The position numbers and the translations under genes were made by a program. 64,000 bases of DNA from Rebecca billardiae RCC1528 (Eukaryota > Haptophyta), in contig OZ251227.1 of assembly GCA_965240325.2 (NCBI GenBank), forward strand, positions 1,116,001-1,180,000. The letters are read 5' to 3'. How positions within the stretch are numbered: position 1 is the first letter of the stretch; the number at the start of each line of letters is the position of its first letter. The notes beneath the pieces are model-generated. The model saw nothing but the letters and a program-made list of their open reading frames with translations. It did not search any database and was not told where the DNA came from. This document shows, in pieces, positions 25,101 through 34,660 of this stretch.

Positions 25101-27079
25101 GCGTGCGCGATCTGGACGACGCAGTGACGCTGGCAGTGCGAGCGGCGGAGTACACGTGCGACGGGTACGTCAGCAGCCCGGGCAACACGTGCGATGGCCC
25201 TGAGTGGTACGCGGCAGTCGCTCGCGCCGCCGGCGTGCACCTCCTCGTCTTCGACATGGCCTACGCACGCCGAGCTCGCGACGTGCACGGCGTCGCCATG
25301 CGTGAGCACGTGCGGTGGTATCCTCCGACGGCAGTGCGCGTGCCGCCGGCGCCGGCGGCGCCACGCGCTCGCGGGGGCGCCGGCGCGAAGCGCCGGCGCG
25401 CCGACACGCCCGACGCAGGCGCCGCGCACGCGGACGCACGTCCGCTGTGCGAAGCGCGCCTGAGCCTGGGACGCGAGACGCACGCACGCGTCCTGCGCAC
25501 GCTCGACGTCGGGGCGATGGGCACCGGCTGGGTGGCCATCGTGCGCAACGTGTGTCCTCGCCGGCAGTTCTACGCAGTGGTTGCGCCGCAGGCCACCCCG
25601 CGCGCGCACGGGGTGTTGCCGGCGTCGCGCTGGAGTGCGTTCCAGCCGGCTGCGGACGCGCACGTGAGGCTGGCGTCCAGGCGGCGCGGGTGCGAGGTGG
25701 ATGCGCTGGACCCGAGCGCGTTCGGCACCGAGGTGGTCCCTCTCGACGGCTCCGACGGGGCATGGCGGTGCGACGTGGGCTTGGGGCTGCGCCTGGCCTT
25801 GGGCGAGACCGCCGCTGACGTGACGGCGGAGCGATGCCGCGCTGACGTGACGGCGGGTGATGCCGCGCCACGCGGCGCAGCCGCGCCGCGCGCCGCGGCG
25901 GCGACGGACGCCACCGTGGACGCGGGTGCGGCGGCGCCGGCGCCCGCCGGGCACGGGGCTGCGCCGGCTGCGGTGGCTCCGGCGGCCGCCGCACACGTGC
26001 ACGCGCCGGTGGACGACGCCGCGGTCCTGCTCGAGCGCCTGGGCTTCCCCGTGCTGCCCCTGCCGCCGGCGTTGCCGCCCGAGGCGCGGGCTGGTGCACA
26101 GACCGGAGCACCCGGCGGCGTGGATGGCGACGGCAACGTCGCCGCGGCCATCCGCGAGCTCTTCGGCGGCGGCACGAGCGTGCAGGACGTTCCCGGCGAT
26201 GGCGACTGCTACTTTCACGCGTGGCTCGCGCACGACACGCGTGGCGTGCGGGCCGACCTGCCCGCCGCCAACGCGCGCGCGCAGACGCTGCGCGACGGCG
26301 TGTGCTCGTACATCGCGTCGTGGGAGGACGAGCACGGACCGGGCGAGACGCTCGGCACGGCGTCGGCCACGGCGTCGGCGGCAAGCGCGCTCGGCATGCT
26401 TGGCGTCAAGCCAGCATCCATCCCCCGGGCCCGCACCGGCCAAGGACTCGAAGTGCAGGACGAGGACTGGCAGGAGGTGCTGCCACTGCCACTGCGACAT
26501 ACTGGAGGCGTGCGGACGCTGGGAGCAGCGGCGCGCGCGTACGCGCGCGGCGCCCGGTACACGGGCGACGGCGCTGGCGCGCATGCGGCGCGCGCTGGTG
26601 CGTGGTCGGCGTGGGGCTCGCACGTCGCGACGGCGCGCGCCACGGGCCTGCCGCTGGTGGTCCTTGAGCTGCGCGGCGGGGCTACGCCGGAGGAGGCGGC
26701 GTGGCGCGCGTTCACCGACAACGTCTGGTTCTACCCCGTGCAGACGCGGCCGGGCCTTCGCTGGCGGCGGACTGACGACGGCGGGCGCAAGGGCAGCGTC
26801 GCCGTGAGCACGCATGCGCACCTGCGCCTGCGTGACGAGCGCACGCGGCGCGCCTTGCAGCGTCTGGACGTCACGCAGTTGGGCACGACGTGGATGGCCG
26901 TGGTGTACGACGGCCGTTGCCACTTCGGCGCGGTGGTGTCGGCGACGGCGCCCCTGGAGGCGCGTTCGGCGCGCGACAACAACGAGGGGCGTCTGGCGCA
27001 CTTCATGCGAGCTACATCACCCTTGCAGGGGTACGTTGAGTGCGCACCACGCCGCCTGAGCACGCCAGGTGCCAGCTAA
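16173..27079 (+). CDS. Giant MULE protein: oxygenase-like fold, DDE transposase, SWIM, PHD-like, tandem OTU
   Basis: Exons 16173-21327 and 21438-27079 (110-nt intron GTGCG...GCAG) give about 3,598 aa. The split falls inside the transposase. Residues 700-860: a putative double-stranded beta-helix with H736-x-D738, H804 and R812, as in 2-oxoglutarate/Fe(II) oxygenases. Residues 1700-1900: MULE transposase with D1703 (FSDACF), D1777 (TISDGQKGL), CTFH and E1878 (SAPAESFMHWL). Residues 1987-2000: SWIM-like finger ending LPCMH. Residues 2221-2283: PHD-like C/H cluster. Residues 2280-2780: low complexity. Then two OTU modules: the first has DGDD at 2818-2821 and Gln3095 where catalytic Cys and His are expected; the second has DGDCYF (Cys3309) and CHFGAVV (His3547). 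The start ATG at 16173 follows a possible acceptor (GCGCAG), so a 5' exon in the TIR is possible. The transposase call is firm, OTU strong, the oxygenase tentative. Confidence 0.85.
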
Positions 27080-30000
27080 CAGAACGACAGGCGCCGACTC
27101 ACGGCACCGGCCGGCCGGCCTGCGTCCGAGCTGACGACGACATAGCACGGGCCGGCACAGTGTGGGCCCCCGGCGGCGTGTATCAGTGTTGTCGCGCGTG
27201 GCGCTGCTTGCATCCCGCTAAGACCTGCGCTAAGACCTTCTCGGCGGGCCCCGCCGTAGGCCCTTGTGGCGCCGTCACTGCGAGTGGCGCAGAGGCGCTG
27301 GCCGGGGGGGTGCCTGTGGCCGTGTGCTCGGAGAACCGGGCTCAGGCCACGGCGATTCCGACGAGCCACTCCGCCGGCACCCCGGGTGCCGAGCTCGTGG
27401 CCAGATGCTGCCAGCGGTGGCGGCCACCCGCGTGGCCGCCCCGGGTGGCGCGCAGCCTGTGCACGCCACCGCGACGCGCGCGCGCGCACGGGGGCGGTCG
27501 GGCGCGACTGAGCCAGGGCTGCGCGTACACGCCGCTCGGCGTGCGCACGGCTGGCGCCGCCCGATGTGGTGTGTGCGCGCACCTGTGGGCGGCGCGTGGG
27601 CACGTCAGGACGCGCCCTTGTGGGTCGGCGTCTACTGCGCGGCCGGCGGGGGCTGGCCCGCGGGGGCTTCGTCGGCCTGCGCGGCCGGCGCACGGAGCGA
27701 CAGTGCAGCGGCCTGGCGGGCACACGCGAGTCAGGGGGCGGCACTCGGCGCCGCGCGCGCTGGCCGAATGCGACCGGCGGCGGCGCGCCACGCCGTGCCG
27801 TGGGTGCGCGCGACGTGGGCGCAGCGGACGCAGCGCTCACCGACGGGCCCGCAGCCGGGGCGTGCGCGCCGTGCGGTGCTTCGCCTGTTGGCAGCTGGAC
27901 GCACGCCGCGTGCGCCGACGCGTGCGGGCCGGGCTGTGCGCCACCTGCGCTGCGGTCCATCATGAACTGCGTCAACGCCTGCATAGACGCCACCATCGCG
28001 CTCGCGATCTCGTCACGTTTCATTGCGGCCGCGCGATCCTCGTCGCGTCGGCGCGCCGCCTCCGCGCGCTCCTGCTGGCGCCAGGCCTCGTCCGCCGCGC
28101 GCTCCTGCCGGCGCCGCTCGTCGTCCGCCGCGCGCCAGGCCTCGTAGTCCTTCTGGCGCTTGGCGTCGTTCGCAGCGAGTTGTCCGATCGCTTGTGCCAT
28201 TGCGTTGGGGATGCCGTGCACCATCTCAGCGAGCTGGGCGTGGGCCGCAGCGAGCTCGGTGCACATGCGCGTCGCCTGTTCGGGTGGCCCGGGTGCGCGC
28301 GCGACGGCGGATGGCCGTGTGACGGCGACGCGGCCCGGGTCGCCGACCGGCCGGCGCGCCACCACACGCCCACCGGCGGCGCCGCCCGCGCCGCCCGCGT
28401 CGGCGCCGCGTTCGTTCAGGCGACGCTTGCGCGCTGGCGCCGCCTGTACGTGCCGCGCCAGCGAGGGCGCGCGCCTGTGGAGCGCGGCGGCGTACATCTT
28501 CGGCGCGTCCACGCCGCTGCTTTTGCCGGTGACTGGGTCCGCCGGGTGCGTCCAGAGCCGATCCTGGCAGAACGGGACGATGTCAGCCCACACGCTGATG
28601 CACAAGGGGCGAAAGTCCACAATCGCACCCACGGGCGGCGCGGCAGGTGGCGTCCCGGCAGGCGGCGGGCGCGCCAGGGCGGCTGCCTTCACGGGGTCGC
28701 GCATGTGCGGGACGAAGAACAGCGTGCCGAAGTTGCCGGCGTCGGCGTCGTCGCCGGCCGCCGCGCGGCTGTGCGTTGACAGCGCCTCCGTCGACTTCCA
28801 CGAGCGCGTCTTCGAAGGCACGTAGGTGAACTCGAGCACCTCGTCCCGGTGGAGTGCCCGCGAGCTCGTGTCGGCGTTGAGCACGCGGTCGTAAGCACCG
28901 GCGTTATCCTCGGAGACGGCGAGGAGCTCGAAGGTGAGCCGCTTCTTCCGCTCGGGCGCGACGAGCCGTGCGCTGACGATGCGCACCTTGGTGAGGTAGT
29001 CCGCCGCCTCGAAGGACGCACCATCGCCCACGCTGACGTCGGCGAGGGCGTCGTATCGCAGGTGTGCCGCCTTGACGCGCAGCACGAGCGCCGAGGCGCA
29101 CGCGATGGCCGCCGCGACGCACGTGTGCTTCGAGGCGAGCATCAGCTCTTGTTCATGGACGGGCAGCTCGCCGACGACGCCTGCGACGCGCACGCGCGTC
29201 CCACCGCCCGGCCGGGGGAGAGGCCTGTCAAACGAGCGCTGCGGGCGGCCGGCGACCATGATCTGGTGGAGCGTGTGCAGCAGGTCCGCCGACGCCGCCG
29301 TGCCCCCAATCACGTCGTAGTTCGACTGCACGTACGTGAGCGCCGCCTCCGCGATGGCCGCGGCGTTCGTCATGAGCCCGGGCGGGTCGCCATCGGGCGC
29401 CCAATGGCATGGCCCGATGCCGAGCGCGCTGCACACCGCGGAGGCGCCCATGAGCACGTCCGTGGACGTCGGGACCACGTCCCGGCGCGGGCGGGGCGGC
29501 AACGCGTCCGTCTCGTCCGGGCTGGGCGGCGAGTCGTGGAGCGCGGGGGCGGCGTGCTGGACGGGGGGCGCAATGGCCCGCGGCGGCGCTGACTGCAGCT
29601 CGCACGCAGCAACCTCACGCCGGCTGACGGCGGCGGCGAAGGCGTCGACCGTGAGGTCCGTGCACGTCGCAGCCGTCATCGCGCCCGCCGCACCACTGGG
29701 CGGCCGCGTGGCGAAGGTGAGGAGGCGCCAGCCCTTCTCGAAGCGGATGGCGTACGCGTGCGCGCCGACGACGGGCTCCGACTCGTCGGTGTCGTCGGTG
29801 TCCACGGACCGGTAGTCCACCACGGCCACGGCGGCGTGCAGCAAAGGCGACGTCCCCTGCTCAGCGGGCGCCCGCAGCGGCGTGGGCACAAGCGCGCACC
29901 AGGAGGGCGCCTGTGCAACCACGGCGGGGAGGCCGAACACCGCCTGTCCCGAGCGCCGCATCGAGGGCAACGCAAGCGCCCGGTGAACCCAGGGCGCGTC

Positions 30001-32775
30001 GCCGCCTGCGACGCCATCGTCGTCGGCCTCAGCGTCCGCTAAGGCGACTCGCACGTCCGCGTCGAGGACGTAGGGCAACGGGCCGTGCACACCGAAGTGC
30101 TCGCCTGCTGCGCGCAGGGCGAGCTCAGAGACAGAGCCGCCGACGCTCGCGGCGGCGCCGGCGTAGAACTCGCGCACCGCATCGTCCACCTCGCTGCGCG
30201 TGTACATGGCGCCCGAGGCGCACAGCTCGCGCACAGCGTCGGCATCCGTGAGCACGCCGAAGTGCTTGTTGTTCGTGGCATCGCACACCACGTTCACCAC
30301 GCGGACCGTGCCGCCGCCGCCGCCGAGATGCCGTGACGCGAACGCGCGGTTGAACCTGAGGATGGCCGGCACCAATCGGCCGTTGTTCGGTTGCGGCCCG
30401 TGCTTCGTCGTCCGCGCGTCCGCATCCGCCACCGCGCTGGGGCGCACCAGCACGTGCGCGTGCGCCTGCGCCGGCGCGGCGGGCGTGTCTCCGCCGAACC
30501 TCCGGCGTTTCCCGTAGATGCCGCTGAAGAAATGATCCACGTGCTGCAAGACATCGCTCATCGCGAACAGCTCGCGTGAGCCGCCGTCGCCGCTGCCGTA
30601 GACGCCGCCGCCGTCGTCAGCGTGGCCGCCACCGCCGGGTTGCGCGGCGGCGGGCGCCTGCTGTGGTGCATGGGAGTGCGACCCCGCTGCGCCAGCCGCC
30701 GCTCCACCCATCGACGCCGTCGCCGCCCGTGCCACCTCGCCCGAGGCAGCACCACCGGAGTCATCTGAGTTGACGCCCGCGGGGCCGTCGGCGGCCGCAG
30801 CCGGCGCCGGCGGCGCCGGCGCCGCCGCGGTGACGCCGGTGGCAGCCGCCCGCGCCTCGGCGGGTGCGCGTGGCGGCTCGGCGCGTTCGGCGCGCGTCGC
30901 GGTCGACGCCGTCGCCGCCCGTGCCACCTCGCCCGAGGCAGCACCACCGGCGTCATCTGAGTTGACGCCCGCGGGGCCGTCGGCGGCCGCAGCCGGCGCC
31001 GGCGGCGCCGGCGCCGCCGCGGTGACGCCGGTGGCAGCCGCCGGCGCCTCGGCGGGTGCGCGTGGCGGCTCGGCGCGTTCGGCGCGCGTCGCGGGGCCGC
31101 CGGCGGCCGCAGGCGGCGGCGCCGGCGCCGCCGCGGTGACGCCGGTGGCACCCGCCAGCGTTTCGACGGGTGCGCGTGGCGGCTCGGCGCGTTCGTCGCT
31201 TGTCGCGGGGCCGCCGGCGGCCGAAGGCGGCGCCGCCGGCGCCGCCGTGACGCCGGCGACCGCCGTCGGCGCCGGCGGCGGCGGCGGCGCCGGCGCCAGC
31301 GTTGCGACGGGTGCGCGTGGCGGCTCGGCGCGTTCGTCGCTTGTCGCGGGGCCGCCGGCGGCCGCAGGCGGCGCCGCCGGCGCCGCCGTGACGCCTGCGA
31401 CCGCCGTCGGCGCCGACGGCGGCGCCGGCGCCGAGGTGACGCCGGGCAGCGCTTCGGCGGGTGGCGCAAGTGGCGGCTGGCGGCGCATGGCCCGCGTCCG
31501 CACGCCGCCGCGCCCGTTGTGGTGAGCCGCCCCCTGCGCGCCGCGCTGCCCCGCAGCCTCCTGCTGGATGCCCTGGGCGGCGTAGCTGCCGCCGCCCACG
31601 CGCGTGCTGCCGTGGCGGGCCGGCCGGCCGTCGGCGCCCTGCTCGGCGCCCTGCTCGGCGCCCGGCTGGGCGCCCTGCTCGGCGCCCTGCTCGGCGCCCG
31701 GCTCGGTGCCCTGCTCGGCGGCCTGCTTGCCATGCCCGGCGCCCGGCTGGGCGCCCTGCTCGGCGCCCTGCTCGGCGCCCTGCTCGGCGCCCTGCTTGCC
31801 CTGCTCGGCGCCCGGCCCGGCGCCCGGCCCGGCGCCCTGCCCGGCGCCCGGCTGGGCGCCCTGCTCGGCGCCCTGCTCGGCGCCCGGCTCGGCGCCCTGC
31901 TCGGCGGCCTGCTTGCCCTGCTCGGCGCCCGGCTCGGCGCCCGGCCCGGCGCCCGGCTGGGCGCCCTGCTTGCCCTGCTCGGCGCCCTGCTCGGCGCCCG
32001 GCTCGGCGCCCTGCTCGGCGGCCTGCTTGCCCTGCCCGGCGCCCTGCCCGGCGCCCGGCTGGGCGCCCTGCTCGGCGCCCTGCTCGGCGCCCGGCTCGGC
32101 GCCCGGCTCGGCGCCCTGCTCGGCGGCCTGCTTGCCCTGCTCGGCGCCCGGCTCGGCGCCGAGCAGGGCGCCGAGCAGGGCGCCCTGCTCGGCGCCCTGC
32201 TCGGCGCCCTGCCCCTGCTCGGCGCACTGCTCGCCGGCGGGCGGCGCACGCACGTGCGCCGCTGGCACCCTCTTCAACGAGCCTGCGCCCTCGACTGTTC
32301 CATCCGCGGACGCACCGACGGTGTCGCCAGGGACCGCAGCCCACGCATGAGCAGACACTCCCTCGGCAGCCCGGAGGACGTACGTCTGCACTCGCCCGTG
32401 TGCGCCGACCCCAAGCGCCGCGACCACAGCACGGACTGCCGGTGCACCCTGCTCGTACACCACGTCCACAGCAGCCCCGTTCGCGAAGCTCGTCGCAGTC
32501 GGAGTCGTCCCCGCAGGCGGCGGCGGCCTGCGCGCGGCACGCGGGCACGACGCCGCGCAACGACGCAGAACGCACGGCGTGACGACATGCGCGAGCGCAC
32601 GCCGCGCGCGCGAACGAAGACACACGCGCGCGCGATGCGCCGCGCGCGACCACGCGGCGCGCGCACGACGCCCGCGCGCGTGGCAGGCGTACCCCCTTAA
32701 CGTCGTGCGAGGCATCGATCGTCCCTCGTGGCGAGCTCGGGAGCAAGTTTTGCGGCGCGCCCCCCGGCGTCGCAT
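27076..32775 (-). CDS. MULE second gene: large unrecognised protein with repeat-rich N half and coiled-coil C terminus
   Basis: Up to 1,899 codons. The ATG at 32775 lies inside the right TIR, and the first 80 or so residues are Arg-rich, so the true start may be spliced or further in. Protein-like sequence begins near 32510 ([20 protein letters not shown]). Then come a GAEQ/GAEP repeat tract (31.6-32.2 kb), Ala/Pro repeats (30.7-31.45 kb) and a conserved-looking globular part (about 28.4-30.56 kb) with no family I recognise. A charged coiled coil follows (about 28.0-28.25 kb, [20 protein letters not shown]). The last 290 residues are Arg/Pro-rich and may not be coding. Its TAG overlaps the TAA of the convergent gene in the tetranucleotide CTAA (27076-27079). 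The position matches mudrB of MuDR, but no sequence likeness to it is claimed. Confidence 0.6.
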   Translation of the reverse strand: MRRRGARRKTCSRARHEGRSMPRTTLRGYACHARGRRARAAWSRAAHRARVCLRSRARRALAHVVTPCVLRRCAASCPRAARRPPPPAGTTPTATSFANGAAVDVVYEQGAPAVRAVVAALGVGAHGRVQTYVLRAAEGVSAHAWAAVPGDTVGASADGTVEGAGSLKRVPAAHVRAPPAGEQCAEQGQGAEQGAEQGALLGALLGAEPGAEQGKQAAEQGAEPGAEPGAEQGAEQGAQPGAGQGAGQGKQAAEQGAEPGAEQGAEQGKQGAQPGAGPGAEPGAEQGKQAAEQGAEPGAEQGAEQGAQPGAGQGAGPGAGPGAEQGKQGAEQGAEQGAEQGAQPGAGHGKQAAEQGTEPGAEQGAEQGAQPGAEQGAEQGADGRPARHGSTRVGGGSYAAQGIQQEAAGQRGAQGAAHHNGRGGVRTRAMRRQPPLAPPAEALPGVTSAPAPPSAPTAVAGVTAAPAAPPAAAGGPATSDERAEPPRAPVATLAPAPPPPPAPTAVAGVTAAPAAPPSAAGGPATSDERAEPPRAPVETLAGATGVTAAAPAPPPAAAGGPATRAERAEPPRAPAEAPAAATGVTAAAPAPPAPAAAADGPAGVNSDDAGGAASGEVARAATASTATRAERAEPPRAPAEARAAATGVTAAAPAPPAPAAAADGPAGVNSDDSGGAASGEVARAATASMGGAAAGAAGSHSHAPQQAPAAAQPGGGGHADDGGGVYGSGDGGSRELFAMSDVLQHVDHFFSGIYGKRRRFGGDTPAAPAQAHAHVLVRPSAVADADARTTKHGPQPNNGRLVPAILRFNRAFASRHLGGGGGTVRVVNVVCDATNNKHFGVLTDADAVRELCASGAMYTRSEVDDAVREFYAGAAASVGGSVSELALRAAGEHFGVHGPLPYVLDADVRVALADAEADDDGVAGGDAPWVHRALALPSMRRSGQAVFGLPAVVAQAPSWCALVPTPLRAPAEQGTSPLLHAAVAVVDYRSVDTDDTDESEPVVGAHAYAIRFEKGWRLLTFATRPPSGAAGAMTAATCTDLTVDAFAAAVSRREVAACELQSAPPRAIAPPVQHAAPALHDSPPSPDETDALPPRPRRDVVPTSTDVLMGASAVCSALGIGPCHWAPDGDPPGLMTNAAAIAEAALTYVQSNYDVIGGTAASADLLHTLHQIMVAGRPQRSFDRPLPRPGGGTRVRVAGVVGELPVHEQELMLASKHTCVAAAIACASALVLRVKAAHLRYDALADVSVGDGASFEAADYLTKVRIVSARLVAPERKKRLTFELLAVSEDNAGAYDRVLNADTSSRALHRDEVLEFTYVPSKTRSWKSTEALSTHSRAAAGDDADAGNFGTLFFVPHMRDPVKAAALARPPPAGTPPAAPPVGAIVDFRPLCISVWADIVPFCQDRLWTHPADPVTGKSSGVDAPKMYAAALHRRAPSLARHVQAAPARKRRLNERGADAGGAGGAAGGRVVARRPVGDPGRVAVTRPSAVARAPGPPEQATRMCTELAAAHAQLAEMVHGIPNAMAQAIGQLAANDAKRQKDYEAWRAADDERRRQERAADEAWRQQERAEAARRRDEDRAAAMKRDEIASAMVASMQALTQFMMDRSAGGAQPGPHASAHAACVQLPTGEAPHGAHAPAAGPSVSAASAAPTSRAPTARRGAPPPVAFGQRARRRVPPPDSRVPARPLHCRSVRRPRRPTKPPRASPRRPRSRRRPTRARPDVPTRRPQVRAHTTSGGASRAHAERRVRAALAQSRPTAPVRARASRWRAQAARHPGRPRGWPPPLAASGHELGTRGAGGVARRNRRGLSPVLRAHGHRHPPGQRLCATRSDGATRAYGGARREGLSAGLSGMQAAPRATTLIHAAGGPHCAGPCYVVVSSDAGRPAGAVSRRLSFC
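30713..31450. repeat. Imperfect long tandem repeats in the MULE second gene
   Basis: A 192-bp unit beginning GACGCCGTCGCCGCCCGTGC at 30713 recurs at 30905. It is followed by shorter truncated versions marked by GGTGCGCGTGGCGGCTCGGC. Each codes an Ala/Pro/Gly-rich linker on the minus strand. The units keep frame (192 = 64 codons). Confidence 0.8.
31635..32222. repeat. 12-bp minisatellite coding GAEQ/GAEP repeats
   Basis: About 49 near-exact units of GGCGCCCTGCTC or GGCGCCCGGCTC (plus strand), read as Gly-Ala-Glu-Gln/Pro on the minus strand, with occasional GKQ units. At about 32158-32181 two units are inverted, so the protein briefly reads GALLGALL while the frame stays open. Confidence 0.88.
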
Positions 32776-33118
32776 TTCTCTAACTAATTGACGAGCAACG
32801 TTCCGGCGGCGGTCCGGGCGGGAGGAGTCGACGGCGTCGTTTCGTCGCGGGTGGGCGTCAGGCTGCGCGCAATACGAAAGTACCCACCCCCGCTCATTAG
32901 GGTACTCCGCCCGAATACAAGGCGGGCGTTCGCGCCGGTTCGCCGCGAGCGGTATCTTCCGCGTTGCGGGCGAGCGGCGCCATTTGCTCGCTCCCGAAGC
33001 TTCTGGCCGTCGGAAAACTGGCGGGGGTGCCAGTCCGGAAATCGCCGTGCTGAGATGCGGAGGTTTGTCGGAGTTCTGGTTGCTCGGTCGGTCCTCGTCG
33101 GACTTCCGGGGTTTTCCC
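32631..33118. repeat. Right terminal inverted repeat of the MULE
   Basis: Inverted copy of 15353-15840, ending ...TTTTCCC at 33118. It probably drives the minus-strand gene. Its outer end lies only 82 bp from the ATG of the neighbouring palmitoyltransferase gene. Confidence 0.9.
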
Positions 33119-33200
33119 TATAAAATTAAATCACATTTTGACTTTTCGTCTGCGCTTTTGACTTTCCACGCCGCGTGTTTCGAGCGGGCCGCTGACCGAA

Positions 33201-34179
33201 ATGCCGCGGCGCGTGCACCTGGAGGGCACGGCGGCAGAATGCCGATGCGCGCCGTGTTCGGTGATCCGAATAGCCATCTCGCCGATGGTGCTCTTCGTGA
33301 TCGGGCTTGTCGTCCTCTCGTACATCCCACTGGTCGTGTGGCGCAAGCACACGGGCGGAGTGCTGGACGTTGCGCACCTGGTCTTCTTCCACGCGATGCT
33401 CGTGATGCTGCTCATGTCGTACTTCATGACGCTGTGCGTGGACCCCGGGACGCCGCCGGACTGGTGGGTGCAACAGCAGCTCGAGAGTGGGAACCCCGAG
33501 CAGTACAGACGGTGCGCCAAGTCGGACAAGCTCAAGCCGCCGCGCGCGCACTTCTGCTCCGTGACGCAGCGGCTCGTGCTGAACATGGACCACTTCTGCC
33601 CGTGGGTGGACAATACGGTGGGGTACTACAACCGCAAGTTTTTCATCCTTTTCCTCGTCTACAGCTGCATCACGTGCCTCTACGCCGCAGGTGCGCATGC
33701 CTGCCGCCCGGCACGTTCCGTCAAGCGCGGGCGCCGACGTGTGTCGTTCGTCCCGCCCCTGCGCCCATGCAGGCATGCTGTACTTCGAGGGCGCACTGGA
33801 CGTGCGCGCGCAGCGCTCGGAGGGCTTCGCGCCGGCGACGACGAGGCTTATGGCCATGATGGTCGACGGCGCCCTCGGCGTCGCCCTCATCTTCTTCGCC
33901 TTCTTCCACCTGAACATGGCGGCAAAGAACGAGACGACGATTGAGAGCTTTGGGTACGCCGACCCGAGATACGATCTTGGCGCTGAGGCCAACCTGGAGC
34001 AGGTGTTCGGCCGGAACAAGCTCATGTGGCTACTCCCCGTGTACGGCGATGGGCCCTGCGGCGACGGTATGCACTGGCCCATGCGTGAGCTCCGGCCTGC
34101 GGAGGATGACCCGTCGAGGCTGAATCCGTCCGTCCTCGCAGGCGATGCGCTGAGTGATGACACAGACGGCAGCAGTTGA
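33201..34179 (+). CDS. DHHC-family (DHFC variant) palmitoyltransferase-like membrane protein
   Basis: Exons 33201-33690 and 33773-34179 (82-nt intron, GTGCG...GCAG) give 298 aa. Four membrane segments are seen at about residues 29-47, 55-78, 147-164 and 187-210. The cytosolic core has the family frame KPPRAHFCSV...NMDHFCPWVDNTVGYYNRKFF. The catalytic Cys133 is present, but the motif is D-H-F-C. Other zinc-ligand positions are changed: HFC for HHC at 117-119, Thr and Leu where two Cys are expected, Thr for Cys after VDN. Family features after TM4 are kept: ETTIE, DLGAEANLEQVFG and WLLPVYGDGPCGDGMHWP. The family S-acylates proteins at Golgi, ER or plasma membrane. The fold call is strong; whether both zinc sites form is doubtful. 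The tail is acidic/Ser-rich. It sits immediately beside the MULE end. Confidence 0.85.
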
Positions 34180-34660
34180 CGAGGCCCCTCCGAGGCCGCC
34201 TGGCTGCTCAGCTTGATGCCGACGACCCGGCCGCATGCGGTGATGATCATGATGACGATGGCGATATAGTGCGCCTGAGGGCCCGGGCCTCATCAGGGCC
34301 GCTGAGACAGCTGAGGCCGTGGCCCGGGAGCGGCCGCGGGCGGCGGGGGCGACGGGCCGCCGCCGCGGGCGGGGGCTCGGCCACATCATCAGAATAATCC
34401 TCCGGCACGCCCTCGCCCTGATGATAGTGTCAGCATCACGACAAAGCCGTGCCAGGATGATCTGTGATGAGTCTGTGGCTTCTGATTGCCCGCGAGTGTC
34501 AGTGCCTACTGGTACTGTACGCGTCTCAGTGACGACGTACTGAGACGTTATTGTGGATGACCTCGTCATCACCGCATCACCGCCGCATCACCGCATCACG
34601 GTGCGGCATCACGCACCCGACACGGATCGAGTCATCGCACGTTGGCTCAGCTCGGCGGCG
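34180..34660. other. Intergenic between convergent genes
   Basis: 3' flanks of the palmitoyltransferase and the glycosyltransferase. It contains short imperfect CATCACCG repeats (about 34566-34612) and an inverted GGCCCGGGCCTCATC.../...GAGGCCGTGGCCCGGG pair (about 34280-34330). No gene is seen. Confidence 0.6.

Larger units (their letters stand above)
15353..33118. mobile_element. 17.8 kb Mutator-like (MULE) DNA transposon with cargo domains
   Basis: The element is bounded by 488-bp TIRs that begin GGGAA. It holds a plus-strand gene with a MULE transposase and a convergent minus-strand gene. The flanks TATAAAGTCAT (left, 15342-15352) and TATAAAATTAA (right, 33119-33129) match at 8 of 11 positions. 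This is a possible decayed 9-11 bp target-site duplication as made by MULEs, but it could be chance in AT-rich DNA. Two long inward-reading genes sharing TIR promoters repeat the MuDR plan. The open frames and intact DDE residues suggest a recently active element. Confidence 0.9.
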
